From contig JASLGI010000117.1 of NCBI GenBank assembly GCA_030149685.1, positions 1-13,606 of the forward strand: a DNA stretch of 13,606 nt, given 5' to 3'. Positions 8,916-13,606 of this stretch are shown here, piece after piece. The notes beneath the pieces were generated by a model. The model worked only from the letters and a program-made list of their open reading frames with translations. It made no database searches and was not told the origin of the DNA. The position numbers and the translations under genes are program-made. This DNA comes from Bacillaceae bacterium. Lineage in GTDB: Bacteria > Bacillota > Bacilli > Bacillales_A > Planococcaceae. Every line of letters starts with the position of its first letter. The stretch's first letter is position 1.

Positions 8916-11513
8916 TCATTTCTTCTCTTCAATTAATTGCTTTTGCCATTCGTTGATCAATGTTAATGCTTCAATTGGTGAAGTATGCAACAAATTCGTT
9001 TTTAAAATTTCTTGGCGTACATCTTCTGGTAAAGACTCCTTAAACAAAGTTAATTGTTCTTCTTGAACGACGACTCGTTCTTCTTTTAGTTGTTCTTTCT
9101 CTACCTGTACTTCTTGAGGAGCTTCAGCTAATCTGTTCTCGTCCTCTCCACCTTCAAAGATGTGTAGCAATTCATTCGCTCGTGTTAAAATTTCTTCCGG
9201 CAATTTTGCAAGTGAAGCAACATGAATACCATAGCTTCGGTCAGCGGCCCCTTCTTGTACCTTGTGTAAGAAAACGACTTCTCCATCTTCTTCTGTTGCC
9301 GCAACGTGTACATTTCGTAACTGGGGAAGTGTTTCTTCTAACACTGTTAATTCATGATAGTGCGTTGAAAATAATGTGTTTGCTCCAATATTTTCATGAA
9401 TAAACTCCATCATCGACTGCGCAAGCGCCATTCCATCGTACGTAGAAGTACCTCGACCAATTTCATCGAATAATAATAAACTACGACGTGTCGCATGAGT
9501 GATCGCATATTGTGATTCTTTCATTTCAACCATGAAGGTACTTTGCCCACTTGCTAAATCATCAGAAGCGCCAATTCGCGTAAATATTTGATCTGTAATC
9601 GGTAAATGCGCACGATGAGCCGGAACAAAGCTACCGAGCTGAGCCATAATGACAATTAATGCGACTTGACGCATATACGTACTTTTACCAGACATATTCG
9701 GTCCGGTAATAAGTAACATATTCGACTCGTCCGTTAATAAACAATCATTAGGGACGAACCATTCTTCCGGTTGCATTTTTTCAACAACTGGGTGGCGTCC
9801 TTCAACAATTTCTAATGCGTAGCTATCATGAAAAGTTGGGCGAACATATTGATATTTTTCAGCGACATCCGCAAATGAAATAAATACATCTAAACTTGCA
9901 ATTTGCATCGCTAATTTTTGTACACGCTCAATATATTGTTGTGCTTTCTCACGCACGTCGCGAAACAACTCATATTCTAATGTTAAAGCATCTTCTTCTG
10001 CATTTAAAATTAAATACTCTTTTTCTTTTAATTCCTCTGTAATATAACGCTCTGAATTCGTTAACGTTTGCTTACGTTCATAGCGTTCTTCATCTACTAA
10101 ATGAATATTTGCTTTCGTTACTTCAATGAAATAGCCAAATACGCGATTATAATTAATTTTTAAATTTTTAATTCCTGTTAATTCACGTTCTTTCGCTTCT
10201 AAAGCGGCGAGCCATTCTTTCCCGTTTCTTGAAGCGTGACGATATTCATCTAATTGTGAATTGTAACCATCGCGAATGACACCTGACTCTTTAACAGAAA
10301 TAGGCGGTTCCTCTGCAATCGCTGACGTTAATAATTGTGTTAACGGTTCACATGCATCGATCGATGGAGCAATTTCCTGTAAGGCAGGCTCTTGAGAATG
10401 ATGCAACTGTTCAACAATTGTCGGAATGACTTGTAACGAATCACGCATTTGCGCTAAGTCTCGTCCTGTTGCTGTATTCATCGCAATACGACCAGCGAGT
10501 CTTTCCAAATCATAGACACGTTTCAATGACTCTTTCATCGCTCCTCGTTCTAAAAATGCTGTCATCCATGCTTCTACAAGATCCAGTCGTCGTTCAATCT
10601 TTTCTTTATTCGCTAATGGTTCATAAATCCAACGGCTTAAAAGACGTGCTCCCATCGCTGTAGATGTTTCATCCAATAAATCGAAAAGAGTCCCTTTTTT
10701 CTGGTTCGTACGAAGTGACTTTGTAAGCTCTAAATTACGCATAGAGTTCGCATCAATCGTTAATTTTTCATCTGTACGAATAAAACGAAACGGTCGAATA
10801 TGAGCGAGTGATGTTTTTTGAGTAACGTATACATAATTCATCAGTCGCTCAACTGCTAGATACGTTGCTTGTGGAATCCGATTGACGAGATGAGAAATAG
10901 AAACATCCTCGTCTAATTCTTCCTCTATTGACAAGGCAATACCTTTTGCCGCCATCAATGGTTCAAAGACTTCGTAACGAACTGGATCGACGATTAACTC
11001 TTTTAGTTGTAAAGCAGCAAACTGATTCACTTGTTCTTCTGGTGTACCTTCTATGCGCTCGACACGACCTTCTCCTGTTGCTACGTCAACATATGCGATA
11101 TATGATTCATCTCCTTCGTCATACGCTCCGATAAAATGATTTTCATCCCGGTTGATCGTCTTCCCTTCTGTTAACGTACCCGGTGTAACAATTTTTACGA
11201 CCTCTCGACGAACGATTCCTTTCGCTTCCGACGGATCTTCAACTTGCTCACAAATCGCCACTTTGTAACCGTTTTTTACGAGTGTCTCGATATAGTTTTC
11301 AGCTGAATGATAAGGTACTCCACACATTGGAATTTTATCATCGTATTTTCCTGCACGGGCAGTCAATGTGATTTCTAATAATGCTGCTGCTTTTTCAGCA
11401 TCTTCATAAAATAATTCGTAAAAATCTCCGAGACGAAAAAACAAAAAAGCGTCACGATGTTCTCTTTTGATTTCTAAATATTGCTTCATCATCGGTGTAT
11501 GTTCTCTTGCCAT
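8916..11513 (-). CDS. mutS: DNA mismatch repair protein MutS
   Basis: MutS1-type mismatch sensor and ABC-like ATPase that binds mispairs and small loops as a dimer and recruits MutL. The 865 residues show the mismatch-wedge motif FYE (F31, E33) within FRLGDFYELF, the connector and lever domains, and the clamp. The ATPase follows with Walker A GPNMSGKST (604-612), Walker B LLLFDEIGRGTSTYDG (679-694) and STHYHELTVLE (716-726). Near the C-terminus, QLTLF (820-824) matches the DNA-polymerase sliding-clamp binding motif, as QLSFF does in B. subtilis MutS. The final helix-turn-helix dimer region SPIEALTLINEWQKQL is intact. The start ATG has GAGGG a few bases upstream. The stop overlaps the upstream mutL ATG, so the two are translationally close. 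Upstream lies ricA, separated by a terminator-like hairpin; cotE, which sits there in B. subtilis, is absent. Confidence 0.98.
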   Translation of the reverse strand: MAREHTPMMKQYLEIKREHRDAFLFFRLGDFYELFYEDAEKAAALLEITLTARAGKYDDKIPMCGVPYHSAENYIETLVKNGYKVAICEQVEDPSEAKGIVRREVVKIVTPGTLTEGKTINRDENHFIGAYDEGDESYIAYVDVATGEGRVERIEGTPEEQVNQFAALQLKELIVDPVRYEVFEPLMAAKGIALSIEEELDEDVSISHLVNRIPQATYLAVERLMNYVYVTQKTSLAHIRPFRFIRTDEKLTIDANSMRNLELTKSLRTNQKKGTLFDLLDETSTAMGARLLSRWIYEPLANKEKIERRLDLVEAWMTAFLERGAMKESLKRVYDLERLAGRIAMNTATGRDLAQMRDSLQVIPTIVEQLHHSQEPALQEIAPSIDACEPLTQLLTSAIAEEPPISVKESGVIRDGYNSQLDEYRHASRNGKEWLAALEAKERELTGIKNLKINYNRVFGYFIEVTKANIHLVDEERYERKQTLTNSERYITEELKEKEYLILNAEEDALTLEYELFRDVREKAQQYIERVQKLAMQIASLDVFISFADVAEKYQYVRPTFHDSYALEIVEGRHPVVEKMQPEEWFVPNDCLLTDESNMLLITGPNMSGKSTYMRQVALIVIMAQLGSFVPAHRAHLPITDQIFTRIGASDDLASGQSTFMVEMKESQYAITHATRRSLLLFDEIGRGTSTYDGMALAQSMMEFIHENIGANTLFSTHYHELTVLEETLPQLRNVHVAATEEDGEVVFLHKVQEGAADRSYGIHVASLAKLPEEILTRANELLHIFEGGEDENRLAEAPQEVQVEKEQLKEERVVVQEEQLTLFKESLPEDVRQEILKTNLLHTSPIEALTLINEWQKQLIEEKK

Positions 11514-11543
11514 ATTATCCCTCTTCCTTTTCTTTTACATAAT

Positions 11544-11576
11544 GAGAAAAGCAACTGAAAGGTCAGTTGCTTTCTC
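11544..11576 (-). terminator. Terminator-like hairpin between ricA and mutS
   Basis: Core stem of 8 bp, GCAACTGA with TCAGTTGC (11551-11558 and 11563-11570, loop of 4), extended by six more pairs with one bulged base (11544-11549 with 11571-11576). On the minus strand the core stem is followed by TTTTCTC. It starts 1 bp after the ricA stop and ends about 30 bp before the mutS start. No convincing promoter fits in the space left, so it may attenuate rather than fully end transcription. Confidence 0.65.
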
Positions 11577-11577
11577 T

Positions 11578-11952
11578 TTATTTATACAATTGTTCATACA
11601 TCATTTGTCGCACATTACGCTCGAGTTGTTGTGTAACGAGTTGAAGCAGTTCGTTTGCAATCGCTTGAGTCGACTGATATTGCTGCACAATCGGTAATGC
11701 ATCAATTGTTCGTTCAAGGAATTCAATTTCTTGTTCAACTTGACGTAACGCCTCGATTTTCTCATATTGTTGAAAGTTTACTGCTTGTTGCTGTAATGCT
11801 TTCAATTGAGCGATTTTTTCACTCACAGAAGTACTCGCATGAATTTGGCGTTCTGCTTCACGAAACTGTTCTAATTCATCAACTGCTCGTAACTCTTGTA
11901 CAAATTGATCAACTGCTCGTAAAATCTCTGCTTTTTCATAACGTTTTGTCAT
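11578..11952 (-). CDS. ricA: RicA/YmcA, YlbF-family regulator of RNase Y activity
   Basis: Com_YlbF family helical protein. In B. subtilis RicA (YmcA) forms the Y-complex with RicF (YlbF) and RicT (YaaT). That complex is needed for RNase Y-dependent maturation of several polycistronic mRNAs and for competence, biofilm and sporulation control. Here it has 124 residues and is predicted almost wholly helical and coiled-coil-prone. The best match to B. subtilis YmcA is KALQQQAVNFQQYEKIEALRQVE (51-73). It contains no cysteine and lacks the longer C-terminal tail of the B. subtilis protein. I chose the ATG at 11952. Its A is the last base of the miaB TAA stop (TAATG), which suggests translational coupling, and AAAGG lies upstream. 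A longer in-frame reading to 12000 runs inside miaB and is not family-like. The hairpin follows directly. Confidence 0.88.
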   Translation of the reverse strand: MTKRYEKAEILRAVDQFVQELRAVDELEQFREAERQIHASTSVSEKIAQLKALQQQAVNFQQYEKIEALRQVEQEIEFLERTIDALPIVQQYQSTQAIANELLQLVTQQLERNVRQMMYEQLYK

Positions 11953-13460
11953 TATAAACGACCTTTCGTTTCTCCTAAATACTCTCCATATAATGACCAA
12001 GTGCGTGTTTCTGTAATTTTCACATCAACGATTTTACCAATCGCTTCTTTCGGCGCACGGAAGTTAACGAGTTTATTTTTCTCTGTATATCCCGATAAGA
12101 CGTCTGGATCTTTTTTACTTTCACCTTCGACGAGGACTTGTACCGTTTGACCAGCATAAGCATCCATTGCTTGCTTCGAATAATGATTGACGACTTTATT
12201 TAGACGTAGGAGACGTTCTTGCTTCACTTCCATCGGTACATTATCTTTCATTTTAGCAGCAGGAGTACCTTCACGCGGTGAATAAATAAATGTAAATGCG
12301 TGATCGAACTGAACTTCGTGATACAGTGAAATCGTCTCTTCAAATTGCTCGTCTGTTTCGTTTGGGAATCCGACGATAATATCTGTCGTAAGCGTCACAT
12401 TCGGAATAGCCTCTTTAATTTTTCGAACGAGTTCTAAATATTGTTCACGTGTATATTTACGTGACATAATCTTTAAAATGTCGCTAGATCCTGATTGAAC
12501 GGGTAAATGGATATGATCGACTAAATTACCGCCTTTTGCGAGAACTTCGATTAAGTGATCATCAAAGTCTCTCGGGTGACTCGTCGTAAAACGAATGCGC
12601 GGAATATCGATTAAACGAAGCTCATCCATTAAGTCTCCAAGACCATATTCGATATCTTCAAAGTCTTTACCGTAAGCATTCACGTTTTGGCCAAGTAATG
12701 TTATCTCTTGATACCCTGCCGCTGCGAGCTCACGAACTTCTTGGATAATATCTTCTGGACGACGGCTACGTTCTTTCCCGCGTGTATAAGGAACGATACA
12801 ATACGTACAGAATTTATCACATCCGTACATAATATTTACCCATGCTTTAATATTACCGATACGAGCCTTCGGAAGGTTTTCAATGATATCCCCTTCTTTT
12901 GACCACACTTCGACAACCATCGCTTTCGACATGTACGCTTCATGTAAAATTTCTGGTAAACGGTGAATGTTATGCGTACCGAAGACCATGTCGACATGTT
13001 GTTGTTCTTGTAAAATTTTGTTAACGATATTTTCTTGTTGTGTCATACACCCACAAACACCGATCAACATTTCAGGGTTTTCTCGCTTCATCCCTTTTAA
13101 GTGACCGAGTTCTCCAAACACACGGTTTTCTGCATTTTCTCGAATGGCACATGTGTTTAATAAAACAACATCTGCATCAACCCAATCCGTTACTGCACGA
13201 TACCCTAACTGCATGAAAATACCTGCCATCACTTCTGTATCGTGTTCATTCATTTGACAACCGAATGTTCGAATATGGAATGTTCGTCCTTCGCCCATTC
13301 CTTTGAAACGTTCATCAATATCAAAATCATCAAAATAACGTACTTCTTCTTTTCCACGTTTTTTCGCATCGCGCATGGAAGGTGGTTGATAAACTGTATC
13401 AAAATATTGGCTATAATCTTTTTCTTCTTTTTTCGTTTGGAGGCGTTGTTCTTCGTTCAA
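11952..13460 (-). CDS. miaB: tRNA-2-methylthio-N6-dimethylallyladenosine synthase MiaB
   Basis: Radical-SAM methylthiotransferase that converts i6A37 to ms2i6A37 in tRNA, downstream of MiaA. The 502 residues show the N-terminal UPF0004 domain with its auxiliary cluster cysteines (C68 in [11 protein letters not shown]104 in [13 protein letters not shown]138 in GVCGCM). The radical-SAM CxxxCxxC follows in GCDKFCTYC (C214, C218, C221), then LGQNVNAYG (256-264), and a C-terminal TRAM domain (about 437-500). The start is a TTG at 13460. No ATG is near (the next in-frame Met is residue 29), AAAGGGGAG (13467-13475) lies 6 nt upstream, and the N-terminus MNEEQ resembles the B. subtilis protein. It begins 30 bp after ymdB and shares one base with ricA, so ymdB-miaB-ricA is one transcription unit. 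spoVS, tdh and kbl, found between ymdB and miaB in B. subtilis, are absent. Confidence 0.97.
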   Translation of the reverse strand: MNEEQRLQTKKEEKDYSQYFDTVYQPPSMRDAKKRGKEEVRYFDDFDIDERFKGMGEGRTFHIRTFGCQMNEHDTEVMAGIFMQLGYRAVTDWVDADVVLLNTCAIRENAENRVFGELGHLKGMKRENPEMLIGVCGCMTQQENIVNKILQEQQHVDMVFGTHNIHRLPEILHEAYMSKAMVVEVWSKEGDIIENLPKARIGNIKAWVNIMYGCDKFCTYCIVPYTRGKERSRRPEDIIQEVRELAAAGYQEITLLGQNVNAYGKDFEDIEYGLGDLMDELRLIDIPRIRFTTSHPRDFDDHLIEVLAKGGNLVDHIHLPVQSGSSDILKIMSRKYTREQYLELVRKIKEAIPNVTLTTDIIVGFPNETDEQFEETISLYHEVQFDHAFTFIYSPREGTPAAKMKDNVPMEVKQERLLRLNKVVNHYSKQAMDAYAGQTVQVLVEGESKKDPDVLSGYTEKNKLVNFRAPKEAIGKIVDVKITETRTWSLYGEYLGETKGRL

Positions 13461-13466
13461 CGGAAA

Positions 13467-13475
13467 CTCCCCTTT
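13467..13475 (-). promoter_or_regulatory. Ribosome binding site that sets the TTG start of miaB
   Basis: AAAGGGGAG on the minus strand, 6 nt before the TTG at 13460. It is a near-consensus site at good spacing and is the reason for accepting a non-ATG start. Confidence 0.8.
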
Positions 13476-13490
13476 CTCTTTCTTTACTTT

Positions 13491-13606
13491 TTATCGCTGA
13501 AAATCAAACGGTGAATCTTCACTAATTCGAATGCGTTCAATTTCTTCAGCACGTCCTGTCTCATCATTTAAGCGAACGAATAAACCGTTTAATTGTGCTC
13601 GTCCTG
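13491..13606 (-). CDS. ymdB: C-terminal end of YmdB-type metallophosphoesterase (partial)
   Basis: Last 37 codons and the stop of a gene that enters from the right edge; the first two bases of the window-edge codon are incomplete. The tail (L-N-G-L-F-V-R-L-N-D-E-T, then EEIERIRISED) lines up without gaps with the C-terminus of B. subtilis YmdB as I recall it (TLSGVVIDIDDQT, then VKIERILINDD). YmdB is a TIGR00282-family metal-dependent phosphodiesterase linked to biofilm gene expression and reported to act with RNase Y. The catalytic part lies outside the window, so activity cannot be judged. It lies 30 bp before miaB. The ymdB identity rests on this tail plus the expected locus order. Confidence 0.75.
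   Translation of the reverse strand, partial: GRAQLNGLFVRLNDETGRAEEIERIRISEDSPFDFQR

Noticed and set aside
11953..12000. Sixteen-residue extension of RicA into miaB
   Set aside because: The extension is not family-like, and the TAATG overlap with a ribosome site explains the shorter start.
13261..13288. Direct repeat of GAATGTTCG resembling SOS half-sites
   Set aside because: It encodes the RTF-HI-RTF segment of MiaB just before its first cluster cysteine, and the bases do not form the CGAAC-N4-GTTCG dyad.

Overview
This window is chromosomal housekeeping DNA from a low-GC Gram-positive bacterium of the order Bacillales. Every protein is recognisable from Bacillus subtilis-type counterparts, several with the same length. 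The gene order is a condensed form of the ymdB-to-tkt segment of the Bacillales chromosome. At the points where sporulation genes sit in B. subtilis (spoVS between ymdB and miaB, cotE between ymcA and mutS), neighbouring genes abut directly. My best guess is therefore a non-spore-forming lineage such as Exiguobacterium or a relative. That placement is inference, not proof.

Layout, in transcription order. All genes are on the minus strand except lexA. From the right edge: the last 37 codons of ymdB, then miaB, then ricA (ymcA), which starts on the last base of the miaB stop codon. A terminator-like hairpin follows. Then come mutS, mutL and glpK, tightly packed, ending at a strong terminator (5516-5542). 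miaA then begins with a likely promoter of its own and runs into ynbB, a PLP-dependent methionine gamma-lyase-like protein. ynbB converges on lexA across a shared hairpin (3216-3247). lexA (plus strand) has a clear SigA promoter whose -35 is overlapped by an SOS box. It diverges from ynzC (DUF896), which is followed by tkt (transketolase) at the left edge.

Functions. miaA and miaB carry out successive steps of the same tRNA A37 modification (i6A, then ms2i6A). ymdB and ricA belong to the RNase Y-associated post-transcriptional and developmental control network. mutS and mutL form the mismatch-repair pair, and lexA is the SOS repressor. glpK and tkt are central carbon enzymes.

I found no mobile element, CRISPR array, RNA gene, toxin-antitoxin pair, defence island or uncharacterised system. 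No gene-free stretch exceeds about 220 bases. The points worth a second look are local. GlpK lacks the histidine that the PTS phosphorylates in its relatives, and its gene sits alone behind mutL. mutL carries an A9 run at which a one-base slip either way truncates the protein. A terminator-like hairpin lies between ricA and mutS. RicA is short and has no cysteine. Several genes usual at this locus (yneA, yneB, hfq, glnRA, cotE, spoVS) are missing from it.
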